From assembly GCF_042186555.1 (NCBI RefSeq), contig NC_133334.1, positions 212,477,332 through 212,541,331 of the forward strand: a DNA stretch of 64,000 nucleotides. Direction: 5' to 3'. Shown piece by piece: positions 1-10,760 of this stretch. Under the pieces are notes generated by a model. It searched no databases and was not told the DNA's origin. It worked only from the letters and a program-made list of their open reading frames with translations. The position numbers and the translations under genes were made by a program. Source of the DNA: Aquarana catesbeiana (Eukaryota; Chordata; Amphibia; Anura; Ranidae). Position 1 is the first letter of the stretch, and every line of letters starts with the position of its first letter.

Positions 1-833
1 AGACAATTACCATCGAAAAGGAGTCCCTCCACCCTGACGCGGCCTCTAGGTCGCGGGTAGAGGCTTACAGACAATTAACACGAAAAGGAGTCCCTCCACC
101 CTGACGCGGCCTCTAGGTCGCGGGTGGAGGCTCCCGGACAATTACCACCGAAAAGTAGTCCCTCCACCCTGACGCGGCCTCTAGGTCGCGGGTGGAGGCT
201 CCCAGACAATTTGCACCGAAAAGGAGTCACTCCACCCTGATGCGTCCTCTAGGTCGCGGGTGGAGGCTCCCAGACAATTACCTCCGAAAAAGGAGTCCCT
301 CCACCCTGAGGCGACCTCTAGATCGTGGGTGGAAGCTCCCAGACAATTACCGCTGAAAAGGAGTCCCTCCACCCCGATGCGGCCTCTAGGTCGCGGGTGG
401 AGGCTCCCAGACAATTACCACCGAAAAGGAGTCCCTACACCCTGACGCGGCCTCTAACTCGCGGGTGGAGGCTCCCAGACAATGACCACCGAAAAGGAGT
501 CCCTCCAACCTGACGCGGCCTCTAGATCGCGGGTGGAGGCTCCCAGACAATTACCGCCGAAAAAGAGTCCGTCCACCCTGACGAGGCCTCTAGGTCGCGG
601 GTGGAGGCTCCCAGACAATTACCGCCGAAAAGGAGTCCTTCCACCCTGACGTGGCCTCTAGGTCGCGGGTGGAGGCTCCCAGACAATTACCACCGAAAAG
701 GGGTCCCTCCACCCCGATGTGGCCTCTAGGTCGCGGGTGGAGGCTCCCAGACAATTACCACCGAAAAGGGGTCCCTCCACCCCGATGTGGCCTCTAGGTC
801 GCGGGTGGAGGCTCCCAGACAATTACCACTTAG
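1..833. repeat. 68-bp minisatellite array (left block)
   Basis: About twelve head-to-tail copies of a 68-bp unit, recognisable by the core CCTCTAGGTCGCGGGTGGAG followed by CTCCCAGACAATTACC and GAAAAGGAGTCCC. The core starts near 43, 110 and 178, giving spacings of 67 and 68 bp. Copies differ by point changes (GGTCGC, GATCGC, ACTCGC). The array begins before base 1. The same unit returns at 15.2-18.9 kb. Because 68 is not a multiple of three, short ORFs recur in it by chance; I see no sign that it is coding. Confidence 0.95.
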
Positions 834-1417
834 TTAACCCTTTCAATAGTAAACACTGTATAACTGTTACGGGTGACGCTGGTTAGTTAGTTTGTTTATT
901 ATAGTTTCAGGTCACCCGCCATTTATTACCTTATAAAGGTTTAACCCCCTAATCGCCCGGCGGTGATATAAGTTAAGTTTTAGGGTCAGATAAGATCTAC
1001 ATCGCCCCAGGCAGCGTCAGATTAGCGCCATTACCGCTAACACCCACGCACGCACCGTACACCTCCCTTAGTGGTATAGTATCTGAACGGATCAATATCT
1101 GATCCGATCAGATCTATACTAGCGTCCCCAGCAGTTTAGGGTTCCCAAATATGCAGTGTTAGCGGGATCAGCCCAGATACCTGCTAGCACCTGCGTTTTG
1201 CCCCTCGGCCCAGCCCTGCCCAGCCCACCCAAGTGCAGTATCGATCGATCACTGTCACAAAACACTAAACACACATAACTGCAGCGTTCGCAGAGTCAGG
1301 CCTGATCCCTGCGATCGCTAACAGTTTTTGTTGGTAGCGTTTTGATACAGTCGCTAACAGTCAGGAGCTTATTTGCCTGTGAGTCTCACTAGTGTACCAC
1401 TAAATTTAGAGCCCAAA

Positions 1418-2854
1418 ATGGCAAATCGAAGGTACACTAGTGAAGAGGCCTACACGTTTCTGAGCATGACAGATAGTGAAGAGGAAGTCACTCATCTGTC
1501 AGATTCAGGCTCAGAATACGATCCTGTAGAGGACAGCGGCTCCATGACAGATAGCTCTGGCGACGGAGTTGTGGTCCCTGCCAAGACCCCGAACTTCTTC
1601 TTCTGTCCTTGATGTGCAAGAACCGCAGGTCCCTCATATGGAGCAGAGCAGTACTAGCGCCGCTATTCCTTCTGGTGAACTGGCCAGCACCAGCGGCCTA
1701 GTACACCCTGGTCGTACATCCAGCACTGCAGTAACACTTGGTGATGAGGGGAGTCCCATAAGTGCAGTTCAAGCTGGCGAGGTGGCAAGCACTAGTAGTG
1801 TCCCGCTGCCACCAAGAAGACAAAAACAGGCCCGTCGTGCCCATAGTGCCCTTCCTGCTGCATTCGCCAATCCTAATTGGGAACCCACCACTTCTGCAGC
1901 ACCTGTACTTCCCCCATTCACTGGCCAACCCGGCATTCGGGTGGAAACAGTTGATTTTACGTCACTGGATTTTTATTTGCTGTTTTTCACCGAAGATCTC
2001 TATAGATCTATTGTGGATCAAAGCAATTTGTACGCTGGTCAACACATCACCACTATTCCCCAGTCCTCCCTTGCCAGAGATTGGAAACCAATTACGGTTT
2101 CCGAATTTAAGATTCTGGGTCTTTCCCTCAACATGGGTATAACTAAGAGTGAGTTGCGGTCATATTGGTCCACTGACCCAATTCACCATATGCCCTTGTT
2201 CTCTGCCTCCATGACCAGGGCACAATACGAGCTGATCTTGCGGTTCATGCACTTCAACAACAATGAACTCTGTCGTCCTCTTGGAGACCCTGAATACAAT
2301 CGGCTCTACAAAATTCGGCCCCTCGTAAACTACTTCAACCAACGTTTTGCAGACTTGTTTACTCCCCATCAAGTTGTCCCCGTTGATGAGTCCCTGATTA
2401 CGTTTTCTGGCCGCTTGTCATTCAAACAGTACCTTCCCAGCAAGCGTGCCAGATACGGGGTCAAGATGTATAAGCTCTGTGACAGGGCCACAGGCTATAC
2501 ATGTAGTTTTATGGTTTATGAGGGCAAAGATAGTCACGTAGAGCCGACAAACTGCCCTGACTACATAGGAAGCGCTGACAAGATTGTGTGAGACTTGGTG
2601 TCACCCTTATTCGGAAAGGGGTACCACTTGTACGTGGACAATTATTGGAGGGATAATGAGGGCTGCATGAGAGGCATTTTCCGTATGTCCTCCCGAGTAC
2701 CCCTACCCAACGAGCCCCCCAAAGAAGATATCGTGTCTGCAGAAAGCGCGGATATAGGCGTGACACCCGCTATTATTGTCCCTCCTGTCCTGACAATCCT
2801 GGTCTTTGCATTGGTGAATGTTTTGAATGCTACCATTCACTAGTTGAGTATTAG
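1418..2854 (+). pseudogene. piggyBac-like transposase, broken (PGBD family)
   Basis: I chose the ATG at 1418 because the acidic, serine-rich N-terminus that follows is typical of piggyBac transposases. This frame stops at 1610-1612 and the reading continues in another frame that is open to 2588, so there is a frameshift near 1590-1610. The middle part contains SMTRAQYELILRFMHFNN and VPVDESLITFSGR, whose Asp is the expected first catalytic residue. A TGA at 2589-2591 stands where the family normally has Trp. Just after it, YVDNY contains the expected second catalytic Asp. The sequence then jumps within about 100 bp to the C-terminal cysteine-rich domain in a third frame (CPSCPDNPGLCIGECFEC, stop 2852-2854). 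The region carrying the third catalytic Asp is missing. The gene therefore has a frameshift, a nonsense codon and a large internal deletion, and cannot make active transposase. Confidence 0.9.
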
Positions 2855-3220
2855 AGTAGGGTACAGCACTGCACAGACTAGGCACACTGACACAGGGTCT
2901 CCCAAGATGCCATCGCATTTTGACAGACCCGAACCTGGTACCAGTTACAAAAGTTATAGTTTAAAAAAAATTGTAAAAAAAAAAAAAGTAAAAAAAATAA
3001 AAACACAAAAAAAATATAAAATAAAAAAAACAAAAATAGTTGTCGTTTTATTGTTCTCTCTCTCTCTATTCTCTCTCTATTGTTCTGCTCTTTTTTACTG
3101 TATTCTATTCTGCAATGTTTTATTGTTATTATGTTTTACCATGTTTGCTTTTCAGATATGCAATTTTTGTATACTTTACTGTTTACTGTGTTTTATTGTT
3201 AACCATTTTTTTGTTTTCAG

Positions 3221-3462
3221 GTACGCCATTCAGCTGCAGAGCGGATTTATTTATCTTAACAGCAACAGCGTTTGCTCCCACGATACATAAAGCTGTGACT
3301 CCAGTGCTGTCGGAGGTGATTTCACCACCACAGTTACATACTTCAGCATATATGCCAAAGCGTGGGGGCAGCAGTGGGTGGAGGAGCGGTTTGCTACTAC
3401 CTTTTGCGGGAGGATGCCCCCATGCTTCGGCATATATATATTTTAGGCACAGGTTGCGTTAA
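3221..3462. repeat. structured repeat block R, copy 1
   Basis: This block starts GTACGCCATTCAGCTGCAG and ends GGTTGCGTTAA. It recurs four more times between 4.7 and 10.8 kb. Its right half (3349-3433) is a nested inverted repeat: outer arms ATGCCAAAGCGTGGGGGCA and TGCCCCCATGCTTCGGCAT, with an inner stem around GGAGC. The block is probably the subterminal part of a TTAA transposon. A short minus-strand ORF persists in the copies because they are similar; I do not call it a gene. Confidence 0.85.
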
Positions 3463-4664
3463 CCCTTTCATGACTAAGCCTATTTTTTTTTAAATTTGGT
3501 GTTTACAAGTTAAAATCCGTATTTTTTGGTAGAAAATTACTTAGAACCCCAAACATTATATATATATTTTTTAGCAGAGAATCTAGAGAATAAAATGGCG
3601 ATTGTTGCAATATTTTTTATCACACGGTATTTGTGCAGCGGTGTTTTAAACGCAAATTTTTGGAAAAGTGACACTTTCATGAATTTTAAAAAATCCAAAC
3701 AGTAAAGTTACCCCAATTTTTTCGTATAATGTGAAAGATGATGTTACGCCGAGTAAATAGATACCAAACATGTCACCCTTTATAATTGCACGCACTCGTG
3801 GAATGGCGATGAACTACGGTACCTATGAATTTCCATAGGCGACGCTTTAAAAATTTTTTACGGTTACCAGGTTTGAGCTACAGAGGAGGTCTAGGGCTAG
3901 AATTATTGCTCTCGCTCTGACGATCGCGGCGATACCTCACATGTGTGGTTTGAACACCGTTTACATATGCGGGCGCGACTTCCGTATGCGTTTTCTTCGC
4001 TGCGCGAGCTCGCGGGGACAGGGGCACTTTAAAAATTTTTTTTTTTATTTATTTATTTTATTTATTTTTGTACTTTATAAATTGTGTTTAAATTTTTTTT
4101 TTTTTACTTTTATTGCTGTCACAAGCAATGTAAACATCCCTTGTGACAGTAATATGTGGTGACAGGTACTCTTTATGGAGGGATCAGGGGTCTAAAAGAC
4201 CCCCCATCCCTCCTTTACACTTCAAAGTATTCAGATCGCCGAAAACGGCGATTCTGAATACTGTGTACTTTTTTAAATTCGGCGCCATTGGCAGCCGAGT
4301 AAACGGGAAGTGACGTCATGACATCGCTTCCGCGTTTACAACAAGAAGGCTGGAACAAAGCCGCTCGCAGCTTTGTTCCAGCCCGCCCCTAGCCGCCGAA
4401 GGCAGCCGAACGGACACCGGGCCTCCCGATCGCACGGGAGGCCCGGTAACAGCGGCGGGAGGCGGTGGGAGGGGGGGGATGTCCCCTCCCGCTCCTCCGG
4501 TATAACAGCCGAGCGGCTTTTAGCCGCATCGGTTGTTATACACGGGTAGCCGATCGCCCGCTGTAAACAACGGTACCGGGATGATGCCTGCAGCTGCGGG
4601 CATCATCCCGGTATAACCCCGGAAAGCCGAGTACGCATATCTGCGTACGGTCGGCGGGAAGGGG
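3463..4664 (+). mobile_element. TTAA-flanked non-autonomous element (MITE)
   Basis: Begins immediately after TTAA with CCCTTTCATGACTAAGCC. The interior features GACATTAGAACCCC-like and CAGAGGAGGTCTAG-like segments, then a GC-rich region, and the element ends GGCGGGAAGGGGTT, which is close to an inverted copy of the left end. No coding capacity is seen. A related element with both TTAA flanks lies at 40784-41895, and reverse-orientation relatives lie at 6.3-7.6 and 10.8-12.1 kb. The left breakpoint of the tandem duplication falls inside this element at 4589. Confidence 0.7.
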
Positions 4665-4767
4665 TTGTTTACTATGTTTTTTTGTATTTGCTTTGCAGGT
4701 ATGGTAAGTCTTACTGTTATACTGTAATGTTACTTTGTTTTATTTTTAACCATCATTTGCTTAGCAG

Positions 4768-5009
4768 GTACGCCATTCAGTTGCAGCGCGGATTTATGTA
4801 TCTTGACAGCAACAGCGTTTGCTCCCACGATACATAAAGCCATGACTCCAGTGCTGTTGGAGGTGATTTCACCACCACAGTTACATACTTCAGCATATAT
4901 GCCAAAGCGTGGGGGCAGCAGTGGGCGGAGGAGCGATTTGCTCCTACCTTTTGCATGAGGATGCCCCCATGCTTCGGCATATATATATTTTAGGCACAGG
5001 TTGCGTTAA
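4768..5009. repeat. structured repeat block R, copy 2
   Basis: Same block as 3221-3462, ending at TTAA 5006-5009. The hairpin spans about 4897-4983 and its inner stem is complete (GGAGC GATTT GCTCC). It is followed by a second, partial run of the preceding sequence: the stretch starting TTTACTATG at 4668 recurs at 5021, a local direct repeat with a period of about 353 bp. Confidence 0.85.
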
Positions 5010-5167
5010 ATGTTTTATTTTTTACTATGTTTTTTTTGTATTTGCTTTGCAGGTATGGTAAGTCTTACTGTTATACTGTAATGTTACTTTGTTTTATTGT
5101 TAACCATCATTTGCTTAGCAGGTACGCCATTCAGTTGCAGCGCAGATTTATTTATCTTGACAGCAAC

Positions 5168-5870
5168 ATGTCATGCCATGCCATAGGAATATGTGAAATT
5201 ACACCCCAAAATACATTCTGTTGCTTCTCCTGAGTACGGGGATACCACATGTGTGAGACTTTTTGGGAGCCTATCTGTGTACGGGACCCCGAAAACCAAT
5301 CACCGCCTTCAGGCTAAGGGCGTAAATTTTTGATTTCACTCTTCACTGCCTATCACAGTTTCGGAGGCCATGGAATGCCCAGGTGGCAACCCCCCCCCCC
5401 CCCCCCCCCAAATGACCCTATTTTGGAAAGTAGACACCCCAAGCTATTTGCTGAGAGGTATAGTGAGTATTTTGCAGACCTCACTTTTTGTCACAAAGTT
5501 TTGAAAATTGAAAAAAGAAAAAAAAAATTTTCTTGTCTTTCTTCATTTTCAAAAACAAATGAGAGCTGCAAAATACTCACCATGCCTCTCAGCAAATAGC
5601 TTGGGGTGTCTACTTTCCAAAATGGGGTCATTTGGGGGGGGTTTGCTATCTTGGCATTTTATGGCCTTCGAAACTGTGATAGGTAGTGAGGAGTGAATCA
5701 AAAATGTACGCCCTTAGAAATCCTGAAGGCGGTGATTGGTTTTCGGGGCCCCATATGCAGCTAGGCTCCCAAAAAGTCCCACACTTGTGGTATCCCCGTA
5801 CTCAGGAGAAGCAGCAGAATGTATTTTGGGGTGTAATTCCACATATGCCCATGGCATGTTTGAGCAATAT
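5168..5870. repeat. 0.7-kb imperfect palindrome P1 (copy 1)
   Basis: The left half is the reverse complement of the right half about a centre near 5520. Matching pairs include CACCCCAAAATACATTCTG (about 5203) with CAGAATGTATTTTGGGGTG (about 5816), and AAAGTAGACACCCCAAGC (about 5427) with GCTTGGGGTGTCTACTTT (about 5598). Arms are about 350 bp. The centre is A- and T-rich. C and G homopolymers (about 5393-5410 and 5634-5641) face each other in the arms. Confidence 0.9.
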
Positions 5871-6046
5871 ATCATTTAGTGACAACTTTGTGCAAAAAAA
5901 AAAAATTGTCACTTTCCCGCAACTTGTGTCAAAATATAAAATATTCCATGGACTCAACATGCCTCTCAGCAAATAGCTTGGGGTGTCTGCTTTCCAAAAT
6001 GGGGTCATTTGGGGGGGTTTTGTGCCATCTGGGCATTTGCTTAGCA

Positions 6047-6257
6047 GGTACGCCATTCAGTTGCAGCGCGTATTTTTTTTATCTTGACAGCAACAGCGTT
6101 TGCTCCCACGATACATAAAGCCGTGACTCCAGCGCTGTCAGAGGTGATTTTGCCACCACAGTTACATACTTCAGCATATATGCCAAAGCATGGGGGCAGC
6201 AGAGGGTGGAGGAGCGATTTGCTCCTAACTTTTGCGGGAGGATGCCCCCATGCTTCA

Positions 6258-6291
<34 letters not shown>

Positions 6292-6298
6292 GGTGCAT
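6047..6298. repeat. structured repeat block R, copy 3 (3' end replaced by TA run)
   Basis: Copy of block R whose last part is replaced by a (TA)n run at 6260-6290. The hairpin arms at about 6177-6264 pair exactly where copies 1 and 2 have a G-U-type mismatch (AAGCATGGGGGCA with TGCCCCCATGCTT). Confidence 0.85.
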
Positions 6299-7600
6299 GT
6301 ATGCCCATCATTAGAAGTGGGTGGATGAAGGGAGGTATTCTAATGGTGGGCATACCCACAGGTCAATCTCTTTTTTTGTTCAGCCCACAGGCCGTATGAA
6401 AAAAAAGTTTACAATATATGCCCAACTCAGACCAGCAATGTACTGGTATGTTGCTGGACTTTGAGTGGTTATACCAGAATGATGCCTGCAGGTTTAGGTA
6501 TCATCTTGGTATCATTCTTTTCAGCCAGCGGTCGGCTTTCATGTAAAAGCAATCCTAGCGGCTAATTAGCCTCCAGACTGCTTTTACAAGCAGTGGGAGG
6601 GAATGCCCCCCCACCGTCTTCCATGTTTTTCTCTGGCTCTCCTGTCCCAACAGGGAACCTGAGAATGCAGCCGGTGATTCAGCCAGCTGACCATAGAGGT
6701 GATCAGAGACCAGAGTGGCTCCAAACATCTCTATGGCCTAAGAAACCGGAAGCTACGAGCATTTCATGACTTAGATTTCGCCAGATGTAAACAGCGCCAT
6801 TGGGAAATTGGGAAAGCATTTTATCACACCGATCTTGGTGCGGTCAGATGCTTTGGGGGCAGAGGAGAGATCTAGGCTCTAATAGACCCCAATTTTTTCA
6901 AAAAAGAGTACCTGTCACTACCTATTGCTATCATAGGGGATATTTACATTCCCTGAGATAACAATAAAGATGATTAAAAAAAAAATGAAAGGAACAGTTT
7001 AAAAATAAGATAAAAAAGCAAAAAAAAAATAAAGAAAAAAAAAAGCACCCCTGTCCCCCCCTGCTCTCGCGCAAAGGCAAACGCAAGCGTAGGTCCGGCG
7101 TCAAATGTAAACAGCAATTGCACCATGCATGTGAGGTATCACCGCGAAGGTCAGATCGAGGGCAGTCATTTTAGCAGTAGACCTCCTCTGTAAATCTAAA
7201 GTGGTAACCTGTAAAGGCTTTTAAAGGCTTTTAAAAATGTATTTAGTTTGTCGCCACTGCACGTTTGTGCGCAATTTAAAAGCATGTCATGCTTGGTATC
7301 CATGTACTCGGCCTAAGATCATCTTTCTTTCATCAAACAATTGGGCAATATAGTATGTTTTAGTGCATTAAAATTTAAAAAAGTGTGTTTTTTCCCAAAA
7401 AAATGCGTTTGAAAAATTGCTGCGCAAATACTGTGTGAAAAAAAAAATGAAACACCCACCATTTTAATCTGTAGGGCATTTGCTTTAAAAAATATATAAT
7501 GTTTGGGGGTATAAAGTAATTTTCTTGCAAAAAAAAATATTTTTTTCATGTAAACAAAAATTGTCAGAAAGGGCTTTGTCTTCAAGTGGTTAGAAGAGTG
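6299..7600 (-). mobile_element. MITE related to 3463-4664, reverse orientation (copy 1)
   Basis: Read on the minus strand from about 7590, it starts TAACCACTTGAAGACAAAGC and passes through segments resembling the + strand element at 3463 (cells around GAGGTCTACTGC, GTAAACATTCC and a GC-rich palindromic part). No transposase is seen. The left boundary on the + strand is unclear because it joins the TA run of block R. Confidence 0.6.
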
Positions 7601-7639
7601 GGTGATGTGTGACATAAGCTTCTAAATTTTGTGCATAAA

Positions 7640-8700
7640 ATGCCAGGACCGCTCAAAACCCCCGCAAATGACCCCATTTTGGAAAGTAGACACCCCAAGC
7701 TATTTGCTGAGAGGCATATCGAGTCCATGGAATATTTTATATTGTGACACAAGTTGCGGGAAAAAGACAAATTTTATTTTATTTTTTTGCACAAAGTTGT
7801 CACTAAATGATATATTGCTCAAACGTGCCATGGGCATATGTGAAATTACACCCCAAAATACATTCTGTTGCTTCTCCTGAGTACGGGGATACCACATGTG
7901 TGAGATTTTTTGGGAGCCTATCCGCGTACGGGACCCCGAAAACCAAGCACCGCCTTCAGGCTTTCTAAGGGCGTAAATTTTTGATTTCACTCTTCACTGC
8001 CTATCACAGTTTCGGAGGCCATGGAATGCCCAGGTGGCACAAAACCCCCCCAAATTACCCTATTTTGGAAAGTAGACACCCCAAGCTTTTTGCTGAGAGG
8101 TATAGTGAGTATTTTGCAGACCTCACTTTTTGTCACAAAGTTTTGAAAATTGAAAAAAAACAAATTTTTTTTCTTGTCTTTCTTCATTTTCAAAAACAAA
8201 TGAGAGCTGCATAATACTCACCATGCCTCTTAGCAAATAGCTTGGGGTGTCTACTTTCCAAAATGGGGTCATTTGGGGGGGGGGGGGGGGTTTGCTATCT
8301 TGGCATTTTATGGCCTTCGAAACTGTGATAGGTAGTGAGGAGTGAATCAAAAATTTACGCCCTTAGAAATCCTGAAGGCAGTGATTGGATTTCGGGGCCC
8401 CATATGCAGCTAGGCTCCCAAAAAGTCTCACACATGTGGTATCCCCGTACTCAGGAGAAGCAGCAGAATGTATTTTGGGGTGTAATTCCACATATGCCCA
8501 TGGCATGTTTGAGCAATATATCATTTAGTGACAACTTTGTGCAAAAAAAAAAAAAGAAATTGTCACTTTCCTGCAACTTGTGGCAAAATATAAAATATTC
8601 CATGGACTCAACATGCCTCTCAGCAAATAGCTTGGGGTGTCTACTTTCCAAAATGGGGTCATTTGGGGGGGGTTTGCCATCTTGGCATTTTATGGCCTTC
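7640..8700. repeat. 1.05-kb imperfect palindrome P2 (copy 1)
   Basis: Inverted arms of about 500 bp centred near 8165. CATGGAATATTTTATATT (about 7734) pairs with AATATAAAATATTCCATG (about 8587), and the core seen in P1 appears again on both sides. It is built from the same roughly 390-bp unit as P1, here running in both orientations. A 17-base G run near 8275-8291 marks the right arm. Confidence 0.9.
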
Positions 8701-9071
8701 AAAACTGTGATAGGTAGTGAGGTGTGAAATCAAAAATTTACGCCCTTAGAAAGCTAAATATATTTTGGGGTGCAATTCCGCATATGCCCATGGCCTGTGT
8801 GAGCAATATATCATTTAGTGACAACTTTTTGTAATTTTTTTTTTTTCTTGTCATTATTCAATCAATTGGGACAAAAAAAAAATTATATTCAATGGGCTCA
8901 ACATGCCTCTCAGCAATTTCCTTGGGGTGTCTATTTTCCAAAATGGGGTCATTTGGGGGGGTCTTGTACTGCCCTGCCATTTAGCACCTCAAGAAATGAC
9001 ATAGGCAGTCATAAACTAAAAGCTGTGTAAATTCCAGAAAATGTACCCTAGTTTGTAGACACTATAACTTT
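8701..9071 (-). repeat. divergent extra copy of the palindrome unit
   Basis: Continues the reverse-orientation unit of P2 with an internal deletion: CATGCCTCTCAGCAA and CTTGGGGTGTCTATTTTCC appear once more at about 8902-8940, followed by CTTGTACTGCCCTGCC and the interior of the parent MITE. The equivalent in the second duplicate is 13166-13541. Confidence 0.75.
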
Positions 9072-9250
9072 TGCAGCTGCGGGCATCATCCCGGTATAAC
9101 CCCGGAAAGCCGAGTACGCATATCTGCGTACGGTTGGCGGGAAGGGGTTGTTTACTATGTTTTTTTGTATTTGCTTTGCAGGTATGGTAAGTCTTACTGT
9201 TATACTGTAATGTTACTTTGTTTTATTTTTAACCATCATTTGCTTAGCAG

Positions 9251-9492
9251 GTACGCCATTCAGTTGCAGCGCGGATTTATGTATCTTGACAGCAACAGCG
9301 TTTGCTCCCACGATACATAAAGCCATGACTCCAGTGCTGTTGGAGGTGATTTCACCACCACAGTTACATACTTCAGCATATATGCCAAAGCGTGGGGGCA
9401 GCAGTGGGCGGAGGAGCGATTTGCTCCTACCTTTTGCATGAGGATGCCCCCATGCTTCGGCATATATATATTTTAGGCACAGGTTGCGTTAA
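9251..9492. repeat. structured repeat block R, copy 4
   Basis: The counterpart of copy 2 in the second tandem duplicate (offset 4483), ending at TTAA 9489-9492. The hairpin is at about 9380-9466. Confidence 0.85.
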
Positions 9493-9650
9493 ATGTTTTA
9501 TTTTTTACTATGTTTTTTTTGTATTTGCTTTGCAGGTATGGTAAGTCTTACTGTTATACTGTAATGTTACTTTGTTTTATTTTTAACCATCATTTGCTTA
9601 GCAGGTACGCCATTCAGTTGCAGCGCAGATTTATTTATCTTGACAGCAAC

Positions 9651-10347
9651 ATGTCATGCCATGCCATAGGAATATGTGAAATTACACCCCAAAATACATT
9701 CTGTTGCTTCTCCTGAGTACGGGGATACCACATGTGTGAGACTTTTTGGGAGCCTATCTGTGTACGGGACCCCGAAAACCAATCACCGCCTTCAGGCTAA
9801 GGGCGTCAATTTTTGATTTCACTCTTCACTGCCTATCACAGTTTCGCAGGCCATGGAATGCCCAGGTGGCAACCCCCCCCCCCCCAAATGACCCTATTTT
9901 GGAAAGTAGACACCCCAAGCTATTTGCTGAGAGGTATAGTGAGTATTTTGCAGACCTCACTTTTTGTCACAAAGTTTTGAAAATTGAAAAAAGAAAAAAA
10001 AAATTTTCTTGTCTTTCTTCATTTTCAAAAACAAATGAGAGCTGCAAAATACTCACCATGCCTCTCAGCAAATAGCTTGGGGTGTCTACTTTCCAAAATG
10101 GGGTCATTTGGGGGGGGGGTTGCTATCTTGGCATTTTATGGCCTTCGAAACTGTGATAGGTAGTGAGGAGTGAATCAAAAATGTACGCCCTTAGAAATCC
10201 TGAAGGCGGTGATTGGTTTTCGGGGCCCCATATGCAGCTAGGCTCCCAAAAAGTCCCACACTTGTGGTATCCCCGTACTCAGGAGAAGCAGCAGAATGTA
10301 TTTTGGGGTGTAATTCCACATATGCCCATAGCATGTTTGAGCAATAT
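9651..10347. repeat. 0.7-kb imperfect palindrome P1 (copy 2)
   Basis: The counterpart of 5168-5870. The C run in the left arm is shorter than in copy 1, which accounts for most of the 6-bp offset change across this segment. Confidence 0.9.
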
Positions 10348-10523
10348 ATCATTTAGTGACAACTTTGTGCAAAAAAAAAAAATTGTCACTTTCCCGCAAC
10401 TTGTGTCAAAATATAAAATATTCCATGGACTCAACATGCCTCTCAGCAAATAGCTTGGGGTGTCTGCTTTCCAAAATGGGGTCATTTGGGGGGGTTTTGT
10501 GCCATCTGGGCATTTGCTTAGCA

Positions 10524-10760
10524 GGTACGCCATTCAGTTGCAGCGCATATTTTTTTTATCTTGACAGCAACAGCGTTTGCTCCCACGATACATAAAGCCG
10601 TGACTCCAGCGCTGTCAGAGGTGATTTTGCCACCACAGTTACATACTTCAGCATATATGCCAAAGCATGGGGGCAGCAGAGGGTGGAGGAGCGATTTGCT
10701 CCTAACTTTTGCGGGAGGATGCCCCCATGCTTCAGCATATATATATATATATATATACGG
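10524..10760. repeat. structured repeat block R, copy 5
   Basis: The counterpart of copy 3, with a TA run about 10 bp shorter. The hairpin is at about 10654-10742. Confidence 0.85.

Larger units (their letters stand above)
834..3462 (+). mobile_element. decayed piggyBac-like DNA transposon
   Basis: A TTAA at 834-837 followed by CCCTTTCAATAG directly abuts the end of the minisatellite; TTAA is the target site of piggyBac transposons and many of them start CCCTTT. The interior carries a broken piggyBac transposase. After it come an A-rich stretch (about 2960-3040), a pyrimidine-rich stretch, and a structured block that ends at TTAA 3459-3462. The right end does not obviously mirror the left terminal repeat, so the right boundary is inferred from other copies of the block, which also stop at TTAA. 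Confidence 0.7.
4589..9071 (+). repeat. 4.48-kb tandem duplication, copy 1
   Basis: Bases 4589-9071 recur almost unchanged at 9072-13541 (offset 4483 at the left end, 4470 at the right end). By eye I found roughly twenty substitutions plus length changes in homopolymers and in a TA run, so identity is well above 99 percent. The unit contains R-block copies 2 and 3, two large palindromes and a reverse-orientation MITE. The three bases TGC are shared at the left edge (4589-4591), the junction (9072-9074) and the right edge (13542-13544), which suggests a microhomology join. Confidence 0.95.

Noticed and set aside
4777..4980. Short ORF (MPKHGG start) present in all R-block copies
   Set aside because: The copies are near-identical DNA repeats, the ORF overlaps the hairpin and the frame has no sign of protein-level constraint.
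5330..8727. Repeated ORFs of 60-130 residues in the palindromes (for example with QEKQQNVFWG)
   Set aside because: Both strands of the same palindromic unit give similar peptides; they are by-products of the repeat.
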